This document shows positions 12,701-24,909 of a stretch of 64,000 nt of DNA, piece after piece. This DNA is from Prunella strophiata (Eukaryota; Chordata; Aves; Passeriformes; Prunellidae). Below the pieces are notes generated by a model. It did not search any database and was not told the DNA's origin. It saw only the letters and a program-made list of their open reading frames with translations. The stretch spans positions 81,038,800 to 81,102,799 of the forward strand of contig JAZBQD010000030.1 of NCBI GenBank assembly GCA_036583965.1, in the 5' to 3' direction. Made by a program: the position numbers and the translations under genes. Each line of letters begins with the position of its first letter. Position 1 is the first letter of the stretch.

Positions 12701-15700
12701 AATATTTCTTGATAAGGACAGAATGAACACATTATTGGTTTGGGACATCTTTATGCAGTTGTCACTACACTGATGCTATGGGATGAATCCTTTTTTTCCC
12801 TCTTCTTGTATGCAGAAGTTTGCCTCACTGAATATGAATTATCACAATAGTCATAATTACTTTTGTATGGAAAATAAACATGACTAATAGATGAGCCTGA
12901 AACAGCATCCTCTAAATGAACATTTACATTTTGGGAGCTACATTCAGAACAGGTCTAGGCCTACTTTGCAAGATGAAGGAAGTGAATGCCTCATCAAGCC
13001 CCTCTAAGATACCCACAAGAGAGTGGAAGCCTCCTCCAAGTCAGGCATGAAAGGTGTTTGAACTTAGGTGGTTTATCTCTTGACTGCTGTTCAGCTTGTA
13101 CCAAGCTTCAGAGTTTCCTAGGAAAAATCTCAAAGACTTTGCCAAAAATCTCAAAGACTCTTATATAAATGGTTATCTGCTACCTGTGATCCTGATCACC
13201 AATGTCTGGCTCTAGTCACAGTCCAGGGAAAACACCCTTCATGAACTTCTAGGAGCTCAGTGTCTTCTTTTCAACGTGGCAGAAGGATCATGTCTCATTC
13301 AAACCCCTGAAAAAATTTCCAGACTGTCTTCCTACTAAAGATTAACTCATGTATGTTTGCTTAAGAAGCTTCTGCTTGCAAACCTTTGAAAGCAGGGTCC
13401 TGCTTTCCTCATTCTGCTGTGCTGGGTGATGCCACACCCATGGGGTTGGAATGGTTCTGTGTCTGCAGAAAGATTGATCTCTGGGGTGGTGAACAGGGTG
13501 CCTGGGTCAGAGGATCTGCACCCACACCTGAGGGGCTGAGAGTTGCCTCTGTAACCTGATCAAATCCAGGTATTCAAATTCAGTAGGCAGTCTTATAATG
13601 GGGTGACAGAATGATGATGTGTGGTTACTATTTGAGAAAGTTCTACACCTCTTGCAAATAATATAAAAGAAAGATCTTGAACTCAAACATTCAGACAACA
13701 GTGATGGTTGTGACTCCAGTCTCAGCTCATGCTTCAACACCTCTTTTTCTTCATCCAGATCCAGAAGATTTAGACAGATTTGTCTTTCCCCAGATTAGGT
13801 TATACTTCTGAAAATGTTTTGGCAGGTTGCATGTATGCTGACTGAAATCTTATGGGCCTGCTTGAAAAACCAAAATTATAACTTCTGCAAGTTCTTCTTA
13901 TGATCACAGACTTGGGGGATACATGGAGAGAAATATATTTTCGTCCTCTGATATTTTGCACAGTAAGGACTTTGTTCTCATAAATGAATTCACGGCAGTT
14001 TTATAGCTCATAATGTACTATTTGTGTGTGTAAGGCCTGCTCAAGTTGCTGTTTGGGCAGTTACAGTTGCTAGAGCCTGTGAAAAATCATTTATTTAATG
14101 GTATGTTATTAGACCTGTTTATTCAAAAAGAAGGATAACATCAGAGCTGTTGTCCAAACAGATTGACTGCAGGTTTGCATTTAGGCATCATTATAAATAT
14201 TGACAATGTTTTGTAAAGCCCCTTGGAATTTGTGTTTTATTGTAGACAGACCTACTTCTTTCAGGAAGGAAACAAAACTGGGAAACTACCATTAGTCACA
14301 GATAAAAATGGATGTGCTTCTTTTATGCCCAAATATTTCAACTTTAATAAGAGTTCCTGCTGCACATACCATATAAATTAGAAAACAAGATTTTCATCCT
14401 TTTCCTCAATACTTGTCCATCATCTCTACTGATGAAGCATTACTGCCCCAAAACCTGAAAAATGTATTTCTTTTAAAAAATAAAACTTTTTTGAAAGAGG
14501 ACGTCAGGGGCATGAAGCAGTCTCAGTCTCCTAATGTTCAGAAGACACTCAAGATGTGAGCTTGGCTCTAACATTGTTCCAGCTCCCTTACCAGGAAAAC
14601 AGGGACATTAGAAGTAATTACAGAATTCCTGCAGCTCCCACTGACAGCAGAATCGTGTTGTGTCCCTACTCAGTAAGCAGAGACTGAGTGACTTGCAGAG
14701 CTCCCAGTCAAAAGAGACAAGATGAACTGAAAACAGGTCAAAGATTTTTTGTTTGTCACAATTGTCATTTTTACTACCAAAAGGATAACACTACTTATAA
14801 CAGTCCCATAATTAATACAACCACTGAAGAGAAAATATGCCAACAAGACACTTGGAAAGGAAAATGAAGGGCCTAAGTTAAAAAGAATAATTTTACCATT
14901 TTATTAATTTACTACTGAAATTTTATAAAAACAGACCTTTTGTTTAAAACATTTAAGAAAAAAAAAATAAAGAATGTGCCATTCTTTTCCCTTATGTGAA
15001 GGAAAATATAATAGTGGAGTATTATTTTGAAATCTTCACTGGAGATATTTTTTTTTCCTGAGCTTTACCTATAATTTATTGAACTAAAAGATAATGTCTT
15101 ACTGAGCTCCCACTCTTCTTTCAGAACTTCACTGAACTTCCATTACATTATGTTCTTTTGAGTTTGCTTGTTGTGGTTCATTCCCAATGAGATATATATT
15201 CATTCAAATATGATGAAAAAAAAAAAAAAAATAGAAGGTCCCTTTTATTTGAGCATTTTTGTGTCATCAAGTAACCAGTACCAAGGATAAAGTATTTGTC
15301 ATTGTGTGGTAAGAGTCTCACAATAAGAATCTTTACATAGCAGGCATGTTATTTGTTGGGGAAGTAATTCCCCAGTCTTGCACACACAAAAAACTGCAGC
15401 CAAAAGAAACCAGAAACACTCATCAGTGGCCAATCAGTATCACTCCTTAGTCACAGGGTTTTCAGCACTTTCCAGCTTTCTGGAAGAGAAACCTGACAGG
15501 GAACCTGAGAGCCGCCCTCTATTCCACTTCCCAGTATGCACAGTCATAAATTGAGAGCATTTCTGCATTACCTGAAAACACGGTCTCCTCTTCCCTATGT
15601 GTGTTTTTCAGCTAATGGGAGGGTTCCCCTACCTTTTCTTCACCTGCTACTGCAGGTTTTCAGAAGGCCTCACCTTATTTGACCCCTGAGCTTGTCTCAC

Positions 15701-16051
15701 ACTCCTGGTGACATCCAGATCAGATAGAGCTGCCCAAGAGTGCCAAATAGGAATCATTATTCAACCAAACCTTACCAACCAGCTTGAGTAGCACCTCAGG
15801 TTTCTAGGTATCAACACTATCACCCTCATGTGTGCCTGGAGCAATGGAAACAGGCAGTTCTGTATTTTCTTCTCCCATGTTCTTAACCACATAGGTGCAT
15901 GTCACATTGAGTTCAAAAGCACAGAGTTAGCTAACACACAGCAATCTGTCTTTATCCGTGGAAGCATTCTCCATTATTAAGCACATCAGATGGCTGGCAA
16001 GGTTCTGTTCCTCAAAAATTCCCTCTGAATGCTCAGATTCTTGAACCTTTT
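9715..16051. other. non-coding stretch, nothing recognised
   Basis: A long stretch without a supportable gene. An open frame of 140 codons at 9775-10197 plus is the longest, but it has no recognisable domain. Less AT-rich patches lie near 9800-10000, 13250-13560 and 15400-15850. An A16-class run near 15218-15232 and A-rich tracts near 14960 are simple sequence. No transposon recognised, although old unrecognisable copies may be present. Confidence 0.5.
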
Positions 16052-16119
16052 GTAGTTTTTTTGTTGTTGTTGTTTTTTGGTTTTTTTTTTTTGTTTGTTT
16101 GTTTGTTTGTTTTTTTTTG
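16052..16119. repeat. TTG/TTTG-rich simple repeat
   Basis: T-rich tract with TTG units, a T run and then five TTTG units. It resembles the tract at 1614-1706. Confidence 0.85.
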
Positions 16120-17319
16120 CTTGTTATTGCTACTGAGAACAAAACCTTTGAAAACTGGGCATCCTCTACAATGCTCAACTGGGCAGTGTACTTATAATAC
16201 AAAAATACTGGTACATGCACTGCACCAGTTGCCTGTACTCAGACCATAAAGCCAGCATCTCTGAGATACTTCAGATTTACTTAATAGGCCCAGATTTATT
16301 GCAAGGAGTGGTGTCAGGTGCTATCTGGGACTGCTGTACAGGCAACTCCATGGGCAGGTGTTCAAAGACTGGCACAGGTCACGTGTCTGGTGTTTTCTGA
16401 AAGGATTCACTGACCTCATACTGTAGAACTATATTGGGTGGCTGATGTAGATTTCTCTGGGACTTCTGGACGTGTGGTAGCCTTTCAAACCTATTGTAAA
16501 TGCTTAATTACATCTGACTTGATAGATATAGCAAAATCTCTGTCATTCTTGGAGGAGGGAAGAACAGAAAAAAAACCCCAAAACATTAAGAGAAGCCACA
16601 GAAAATCACAAGGGTATAAAAAAACCAAACTTCTTGTGTATTAAGAAGAAGTGAATGCATTTTCTTACCCTTTCTTGTCAGTGCTATCAATATATCCTTG
16701 TCTTTGCATCCAGCACAAGGAACACATGCTCATTCACCTTCCATACTTCCTTTTCCTTTACCAATAACTCTCAACCCAATGCAATTTAATCAAAAGGTCT
16801 TGAGTCTTTTTTAAAGACTATTGTAGTGGTTTCTGCACAAAGAAAGCTTGCTTAAATTGTTGGGATAAAGGAGATTGCAGTGGGAGGCAGTGATAGGATG
16901 AGATGAGCCAGCTGGCAGATTTTATTTTAACTGAGGCAAACACCAGTTTCAATATAATCAGCCAGGAAACTCGAGCAGCCCTTGAAAACTCAGGACATTC
17001 CCAGAAATAGTAACATCTGGTCATCATAAAGATTACATTGGTAGATTCCAGTTATATTTGAGATAGGACCTCTGTAAGGCAAGCACTTACTGTAATTGTT
17101 TCATTTCTTTTTTTTTTCTCCTGCAGTACTTCTTGAACAGCTTAAATAGGAAACTTGATCTTCACTGGGTACTTTGCCATTGTCTGCTTCACAGCAAATT
17201 TCCTCTGAAGGGCTAACTTGGGTTTATTTGCTGGAGTTTCATTTCCCTGTAAAACCTGCCCTGCAACATGGAGAGGAAATTAAGGTACTGGTCCTTCCAC
17301 TTTTCCTCTTCATCACTTT
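16120..17319. other. non-coding stretch
   Basis: No supportable gene. At about 17107-17126 a pyrimidine run followed by CTGCAG resembles a splice acceptor, but the next bases (TACTTCTTGAACAGCTTAAA) lead into no convincing exon, so I do not call one. Confidence 0.5.
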
Positions 17320-17900
17320 CCCTTGTGGTAAGAAACACTGATTAAAAAGAAAAAGTTTATTTAGCCAAAGTGAAAATCAATAGCATCAGTCAGGTATCTG
17401 TTAAAAATAAATAAACTATACCTCTTTTTGCCTTCTATCAGCTACCTTTTCTTTTCAGGACCTGCAAACGAGATGTAGTAACAACTCACTCTGGCTTACC
17501 TGCCGTAGTCCTAATAACTTTCTGGTAATAAATTAAGCCTGGAATTTATTTATTTACTCTAAAAGTTCTGCTAACTAAATTGCTTTTGCAGTATAAGACA
17601 GCACTTGTTCATAGCTAAGTAACTCATTGTGCCTGACAACGGGTTAATGGGCCAAAACAACTCATTTTGAGAGTGTCGGCTGTGTTGGTCCAGCAAACTG
17701 GTTCCAGAATCTCACACATCCTACATTCCCTTCACACATCTGGACTGTGCACAGACAAAGTTTTCTTTCATATAAACTGTTTATTGTTCTGTGAGATTGA
17801 TGCCGTTAATATTGGCTTTCAGAATGACAGATTAGCATCACCAGTTAATCAGGGCTATTAGCAGATAAATATCTGTAATTTAATCACTACAGGAATTTCT
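17320..17900. other. candidate conserved non-coding block A
   Basis: The texture here differs from the flanks. It has mixed base composition without simple repeats, several TAAT cores of the kind homeodomain proteins bind, a SOX-like ATTGTT at 17783-17788, and a few retained CpG sites (for example near 17640 and 17675). This resembles known vertebrate developmental enhancers. It is an impression only, since no alignment was available. The 64-codon open frame at 17667-17861 is probably incidental. Confidence 0.28.
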
Positions 17901-18439
17901 TTTCCAATAATAAGATTTACAAATGCAAGTGATTAAGTAATTAGCTTACATCTCCATAGATTACAATTCCTCTGAGCTTTCCTCTCTCACTTTTTTTCCC
18001 AAAAGATTTCAGTATTTAATTAAAGTAACTACTCCCTCCTTTACATGGTCTTTGTACGCACATGTGAGAAGTGGGTTGGTTTTTTTTTTCAAACCAAACT
18101 GCACCTTTTGTACATAATCCCACAAGGATCTTCCATTTCCGGATCTCTTCCATCTCTCTCCAAGGGTTAATACCCACCCTGCCAGTCTTTGCAGCTATAA
18201 TCTTTCCCAGTACTTTTCCCAATCCATGCAGCAAGTGGGGTGCACGAGGGGAAAGAATAATTTACAGGAAGGGGGGAAAAATTGCCAATGGAAAAATGGT
18301 GTGCACTTGATAAAATAAGAGCCTGGCTTGCTAAAACAGTCTATCCAAACACTTCTCAAGGATCCCTTTGTTGCCTTTCCACTGACTTGGCCCTAGGGCA
18401 AAAGGCAAGTTCTACTCCTTCCAAACTTATATTCTCCTA
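17901..18439. other. non-coding stretch between candidate blocks
   Basis: No gene supported. Open frames on both strands at 18016-18310 overlap and look incidental. T9-type and G-rich short runs occur near 18080 and 18270. Confidence 0.45.
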
Positions 18440-19040
18440 TTTGCAGAGTAATTTGACAGTTACTGTTAATTTCCTAAATGCAACATGAAAGCTGTTGAGG
18501 GAAGCCTGAAAAAAGGGTGGGGAGAGGGGGGAAGAAGAAATTCATAAAGAGCAGCAGAGAATATGGACAAAATTGTTTCCATGTGTGGTGCAGAGGCACA
18601 GCTTGGGCAGAGATCTGTGGCCTTCCCAGAGTTTGACCTCTTGAGGCGGTGCCAGTTTACAGGAGAAAAAGCATTGCTCTTTAATGAAGGCCTAATTTTT
18701 ATTGCCACTCCATCGACTTCAAAGTGCTTCAGGTTGCCAAACATAACTTCACTGGAGGTATTTTCAGGTGCAGAGCAAATACTTCATAAATAATTTCCTC
18801 ATTAGATTACAAATTCCATTTAAAAAGTGAAAGGGGGGCTTGCTTTTCGAAGGTTTTCTTGGAAGCTGATTAAAAAATCTTTCAGAGGGATTCTTTATGA
18901 CTTTAATTCTGAAAGAAAATAATTAAACAGTTTTAATTTTTTATTTATATTTTTAAATGAGCATGTAGCTTGGTAAGATGACCAGGTATGGTGGAGATGT
19001 TTTAATATGCTCTCAATTAAAACATATAATCCAATGCTTG
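18440..19040. other. candidate conserved non-coding block B
   Basis: Complex sequence with repeated TTAAT/ATTAA cores (near 18680, 18800 and 18910-18930). A stretch at 18590-18740 is open on both strands yet resembles no protein. The AT-rich tail at 18900-18960 is dense in TTTAAT-type words. This fits regulatory DNA, but only alignment to other vertebrates could show constraint. Confidence 0.28.
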
Positions 19041-21799
19041 TGTGCCTTTCCTTTTTCTTCCCCTCATCTTCAAATTGCTACTAAGCCCAGTGACTGCCAG
19101 CAACCCAGTGTCAGCCTCACTGGGGCCCCAATTAACTATGTAGATCTGTGATACTTCTACATTTTTCGTGTTTACTTCCTCTCCTCAAGTTAAAATGTCT
19201 GTAATTAAAATCTGTTTCCATAGATCCTTTTCCCTACACCCCCCCTGTGAAGCAGGCGTGGGGAGCTGCTGAGGCTGACACAGTGCTGCTGTCACTCAGA
19301 GGGAATTTGGATGGTGTTGATCTTTAATGCACTTTGCAGGCTGAGATGGGCCCCCTATCAAGGCAGAAGGGAGGCTGGTGGGGAGGGCATGGAAGACAGG
19401 AGAGCTCCCATCCCAGCACTTCCAATGAATTACAGCAGCAGCAGTCTGTGTCTCCCAGCCTCTCACTGCAGTGTCCCTGTCAGAGCCACTGCTGGGATGA
19501 TGCTAAATTTTAACACCTGAGCATTTGTGAGACACCTTCTACTCACTGGACAGAAACAGAAATGCCAGCTAGTCCTTGGGCACAGAGCAGGTCTATCACT
19601 TTTTTGTTTAGTCTGCTTTCTTCTGCCAATAATTCTGCAAATTTAACTGGTTATAGTTTTTCACAATTTCCTCTCATGAAGGTTGTTCCCCTAGAGCACA
19701 AGGAACAAGTGAATACCATTTATAAGAAAGGTAGGGAATTACTGATTGTTTTGATAATGCTACATTAATTTTCCATTTCTTTTTAAGGGGAGTGTTAGTT
19801 GGAAGATGAAAGTTAGCATAAATATTGCAGAAAATATTTTCTTCTGTTGTCACCTTGAAAACCAGCTGGGTTTGATTATATGAAAGACTTTTAAAGCTAA
19901 TATATATAGCAGGTTATATTCTACAGCCATATACCTGCAGTAGGGCTTGTTAGAGACTTCTTATCTCTAAATCTGCACTGAGCAGGCTCCAGTCCCAAAT
20001 CCTGGTGTCTGAGCCTTAGCTTGACTACCCAACACCCATCTTAAAAAGATAGAATTCCCAGGTCAAATCAGAAGTGATCATCTTGATGCTTCAAAACCAG
20101 TGAAACAGTGATTTCGTTTTTTCACTTGTTGTGGATAATTGTACTCACTTTGTTGTTTCACACTTCTGAAGTGCACTCTGCTAGCATCCCACAATTAGGT
20201 TACAAAGTTAGAGAGCTTTGAAATTCCTAAGGGTCCTATTTCTTGTGGTTCCTCTGGAGTGTTTGTCTTCCATTCAGGATGACTGTATCAAGGAAAATAC
20301 TTGATTGCTCTCTACAGAAAAGAAGCTACAAAAAATAAAACTGAGATTCATGGTTTTTCATGTTCCTTTGACATATAACAAAGGCTTGGCATAAGGCACT
20401 GAGAAAGTAGTTATAACTCAGAGAGAGTGGCAGCTTTCTATTTCCACCAGTTACTCCTTTGCCTTAAATTATAGAGATATGTATGATGGATCTAAAAAGA
20501 TCTCTGATTCAGACAGCTGAAAAACAATTTTGTCTTTTAGCCTAAAACAATTTTGCTGAAAAAACCCAAACAAATAAACTCAAAACTTTAAAGATATAGC
20601 AAGACAAAACAAAGCTTAAAATTAAGAGACATTTTGCTCTAGGAGAGATAAGAAATATGTTGGTTTAGTTATTTTGAGCACAAGATACACTATTCAAATA
20701 TAATATCACACCTCTTTTGCTGAGAAGGAACAGCAGAAAGGATAGGTAAATATAAGTGACAGAAAATCTTTTTGTGCCTTTTCACTGGCTAACTAAAATA
20801 ATGGGTTAATTTGGGTGCATCTGCATTAGTATTTCAATTCATACCTGAAGTTTATCTCTCAAACAAATATCTCCACTTTCCCCATTTGCTGTTATTTCAT
20901 TCACACCATAGAATGGCTCTGAGTGCCAAATCTGCAATCAGATGAAACTAAACCGAGGGATGCAGTCCAGGGACATGTCTAATGTGGTGCAGCCTAAGCA
21001 GAAATTCATTTTATAGGATGCTTTGGTCAGTTCACAGACTTAGTTTAAGTCAAAGTTTCATACAGCGCAGATCTCAGAATTTCAGCCCCATCTGCTTCAC
21101 TCTGTAGACCCGCTCCTTTTCATCTTTACTGAGTATGCAATACTAAGGAGAAATTTAGGCTCCATGCACAGAGACAAGAATATGGGACCTACTGGAAGGG
21201 AAAGTCTCAGAGAGTAAAGCACCATCTGCATTGCTGGCCATGCAAAACTGTGAAGATGAATGAAGTTGCAGTGGAAATTCAGTGTAGGGCCATTTTTTCT
21301 GAGGAGATAGCTGAATGAAATATTTCCATTTTTCTTCTAAGTCTAATTTAAATTCTAATGACTAATGTTTTGCATAAGAGAGGACCCTGCTACAGCCATA
21401 AAAATATTGGAATTTTTGCTAATATTTTTGCTAATATAGCATTGCTATATTAGCCAAATGCTGCTGTGATACAGCCAGCAGGTTCAGATCATACTATCTA
21501 TAATACAGAATGTCTGCAATTTTTCTTGTTTCCCTGGTAACAACTGTAAATGCACTGACTCCCTGGACTGCTCCACCCCTCCTGCTGCTGATGTCAGGCA
21601 CAGGAGAGGCACATGTGCAGCTCAGCTCTGTACCTGTCAAACCAGGCGGACGTTCTGTTTGATCACCCATGGTCTGGTCCCACACAGACCATTCGTGTGG
21701 TGATCAGAGGGCAGTGTTAATTTAGTCAGATATCAGGATACTGGGCTGGGGGCAGGGTGGCAGGGCAGGGGGGAGAAAAAAATTCATCCACTTGTGCTT
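19041..21799. other. non-coding stretch
   Basis: No supportable gene. A less AT-rich patch lies at 19230-19510 and another at 21540-21690. The palindrome at 21430-21454 is listed separately. No transposon recognised. Confidence 0.5.
21404..21454. repeat. tandem TTTTTGCTAATAT pair ending in a 25-bp palindrome
   Basis: The 13-base motif TTTTTGCTAATAT occurs twice in a row (about 21413-21437). The second copy runs into a perfect inverted repeat whose arms are 21430-21441 and 21443-21454 around a single central T. This is typical of local slippage or template switching. Confidence 0.85.
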
Positions 21800-22500
21800 T
21801 GGTTTTAATCAACAAAGAGAATGGGGAGGCTAAGAGAGCTATCATGTGGCTGGAACTGAGGCGAAGCACTCCTTGCTGATAAAATCAGGATCAGCACCAT
21901 TTCTGTTAATGTCAATAATTTCTGATAATTGGGTGCTGCTCAATGCCAAAGTGTTCTCAAATTCCATACTCTGTTGCATGCATGCCAGCAGTGTTCAGCA
22001 TGAATAATGTTAATACAATGAAGAGGGAAGGAATGAATGAGGATTTTCCATGTGTTAGATGACAGGATCACTTTGAAACAAATGACCAGTCCTTATTAAT
22101 GCAGCTATTATTTTGATAAACCAACAAGAATGAATATGGTATTCATGAAAATGTGATATGCAACACTGTAGGAATCCCACTGTAATTTTACAATTAATTA
22201 AGGTACCTGTAGCCATTATTGGAAAAGATTATGGTCTGACCTTAATACTCATGTACTAAGCTGGCACACTGCCTATTTTCAGCTCAGCATTAATGAAGAT
22301 GAGCATTTGTATGCAACTCTGTCTCTTCTCGTCATTTTGTTCAGTGTGAGTTTATTTAGATAATTCAGCATTTGCCTTAGTAATTATGAGTCATCATACT
22401 GTAACAGTGAGTTTCTAAGGTTTATATTATTTTTAATCATCACCTATGGAAGTGCATACAGTTCACCATGATAATGATGAAGTTTATTTGATGACTATGA
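21800..22500. other. candidate conserved non-coding block C
   Basis: The most regulatory-looking segment in the window. It holds complex, repeat-free sequence with many TAAT/ATTA cores (for example near 21925, 22097, 22195 and 22290), an AP-1 type TGAGTCA at 22387-22393, and CATGCATGC near 21977. There is no open frame across it. The block stops just before a T-rich tract at 22530. I infer a possible enhancer. Conservation itself cannot be seen here. Confidence 0.33.
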
Positions 22501-22550
22501 GACACAGTAGTAATTCTGGTTTGGGTTGTTGGGGGTTTTTTTGTTTCCTA

Positions 22551-22573
22551 TTTTTTTTTTTTTTTTTTTTTTT
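22551..22573. repeat. T23 homopolymer
   Basis: An uninterrupted run of 23 T preceded by T/G-rich sequence. It is followed by GCAG, which gives a false splice-acceptor look. Confidence 0.9.
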
Positions 22574-24202
22574 GCAGTGGCCATCCATCCTGCTTCCCTT
22601 CTTGTTTGATAGTACATGGTACATCTGATGAAAAATTTCAGTGTCAATGTTTCTAAAAGGAAAAAAAACAAAGTATCCATTTCTTATTAAGGAAGCATTT
22701 AAAAAAAAAAAAACAAAACCAAAACTCAATTATTTTCATTTAAAAAAAGGGTTTTATCTAACACATCGGGCAATATAAAGCTGATTTTGTTGTATTTAAA
22801 AACTTTTCAGCTTAGTAAAATGAAGTTCAGTTAGCAGCAGTTGTAAGTAGCAGCAGTAGGAATTTTAACAGTACTCTTACAAGTAATTTGCCTTAATGCT
22901 CAGAATTTTCAGTCAGGAATGCTGTGCTGGGGACTAACAAAAGAGATGATCACCTGAAGGAAGTGACAGGCTATATTTTCTACTTTTCAGAATTTAAACA
23001 AGACTACACATACACACAGTTGTGGTGGCAGTGGAGTCAGTGGTCTTCCAAGATGTCCACATCACTGAATAAGAGAGTGGAAGCAGAAGCCAACAAAATG
23101 TTGTAAAGGTGAGTCCCCTTAAGGGATAGAGTCAGTCCTGCAGGAGGACACTGAGTGACCCTACTCAACCAGCCCAAAATGCAGGAACTGAAAATAAAGT
23201 ATTCAGGCAGGATAAAAATTCTGTTTAATACCTGAAAAATTATAGTTCAAAAATTCCTGAGGCAGGCACAAATGCCTGAATAGTAAGAAAGCTGGGCTTG
23301 TTCAGCTTTCCAAGAGTAGATGGCAAACCTTGAGATAAAGAAGTATAATACAGACTGTCTTCCAGGTTTCCTCTTTTTTCCAAAGCCTCATCGCTGTTAT
23401 GCAGAGTAGCAAGTATTTTTGCCAGAAGAAGGTTGTTTGGTTACTCTGTTCACCTCTGTTGGTAGAATCTCAAAGGGGAAAGTTGCAGATACAGTTCTTT
23501 CAAGGATGCACATACCTTTTGCTGGCAAACACAAGCATTCTTTCCTAGACTCCAGGCTACATGCATGGAAATTAATTCCAGATTGGAATCATCTAGCTGC
23601 AGCTAATGCTGTGCCGTGTTGCCAGGCAAAAAGCTCATTCAACCCATTCAGCTGAACTCTCATGATACTTAGAGAAAATGGGTATGTTAGATCTGTTATT
23701 TGGTGCCTGTTTGGAATTCACTTCCTGTGTAAACAATTTGAATGACAGAACCCTATTCAATGAGCAGCCAAGACTTCCACAGGCACCATGATTCTGTGAC
23801 TGTTCTAAAAAAAACCAAAAGCATCTAGGATGGGATCCAGTTCCAGATTCAACATGGAAATAAGAGTGTCAACATCTGAGCCAAGTGTCCAAACACCCAT
23901 ATAATTAATGTCATTGGGGAATAAATACTACAATGAGTGAGGTACAGACAGCTATTAAGCTGGTTAAATGTGAGGGATCTGATTGTCCACACTGTGGTGG
24001 TCTAACATCATATGAGACACCACAGTGATCCATACAGACCTCCTGGACATAATGTAGAATCTATGAAATGCCTTGCCTTTCTGAATTGACAGCTGGAGGC
24101 CAAAGTTCCAGGAGACATTAAAAAAAAAAGCACCAGACACTCGAGTGGGGCTGAATAAATGGAACTCTAGTTGTATATTTCTGGCTGCTCTAAATAGTCC
24201 TT

Positions 24203-24223
24203 AAGATAGATTAAATCTATCTT
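24203..24223. repeat. 21-bp perfect palindrome
   Basis: Two 10-base arms, AAGATAGATT and AATCTATCTT, around a single A. It is too short for a clear function and may be chance or a template-switch product. Confidence 0.85.
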
Positions 24224-24850
24224 CAGTGGGAGCATAGACACCTTACTTACATGTGGATGTCTCCAGCATGGAAAGCTAAATTTTGGCTGTGGAATCTAAA
24301 GCCTGAATTCCATTCTTGGTATGAAATTCAGCTGCCTGGCAAATGACAAGTGAATATACCTGCAGAGTGTTGTCCTTGGGTTCCAGATGCCCAGAAATGT
24401 CCCTGGAGTCTTCCACAGATCATGTGTGTACCTTCCAGGCATCAATACCCCTGGTTTGTACCCCCAGGCATCATCAATGTCTGTGCTCAGGTAACAGAAC
24501 TGAAACACTGAACCCCTGCTTGCTGGTCTCCTGACTCATATGTTTCCTCACAATTTGGATAAAGTGCTAAATAAAGAATGCAGAAGTCCCAATATGGAAT
24601 ATATTTCAACTTGGAGGCAATGTGCACAAAAATTTCTGATGCCCATAATTTTAAGATGTACCAAAATGGCATAGAAAAATGCACTAGCCAATTGCAAGTA
24701 CTAGTTTTACATAAAGAAAACATTTATTAGCTCCCTTCAAGTGTCGGCATTAACTAAAGATTAATTTTTCCAAAATGGGTTGACACACCCCTGCTGAAAT
24801 GAAACTTAAATGCATGCTCCAATTATTTTCATCACCAAATTCCTCAAATA

Positions 24851-24909
24851 TTTTTGGTTTTCTTCTTTTTTTTTTTCTTTTTTTTCTTTTTTTTTTTTTT
24901 TTCTTTTTT
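24851..24909. repeat. T-rich pyrimidine tract
   Basis: Almost pure T with scattered C. Low-complexity sequence, possibly the complement of an old A-tail. Confidence 0.85.

Noticed and set aside
17107..17160. Pyrimidine tract plus CTGCAG resembling a splice acceptor
   Set aside because: No open, conserved-looking exon or downstream donor follows, and T-rich tracts before CAG are frequent by chance here.
20900..20930. CATAGAATGGCT as a possible minus-strand CR1 3' terminus
   Set aside because: The expected following CR1 sequence is absent, so only a short chance match remains.
22551..22580. T23 followed by GCAG, resembling a splice acceptor
   Set aside because: A homopolymer artefact; no exon-like sequence follows.
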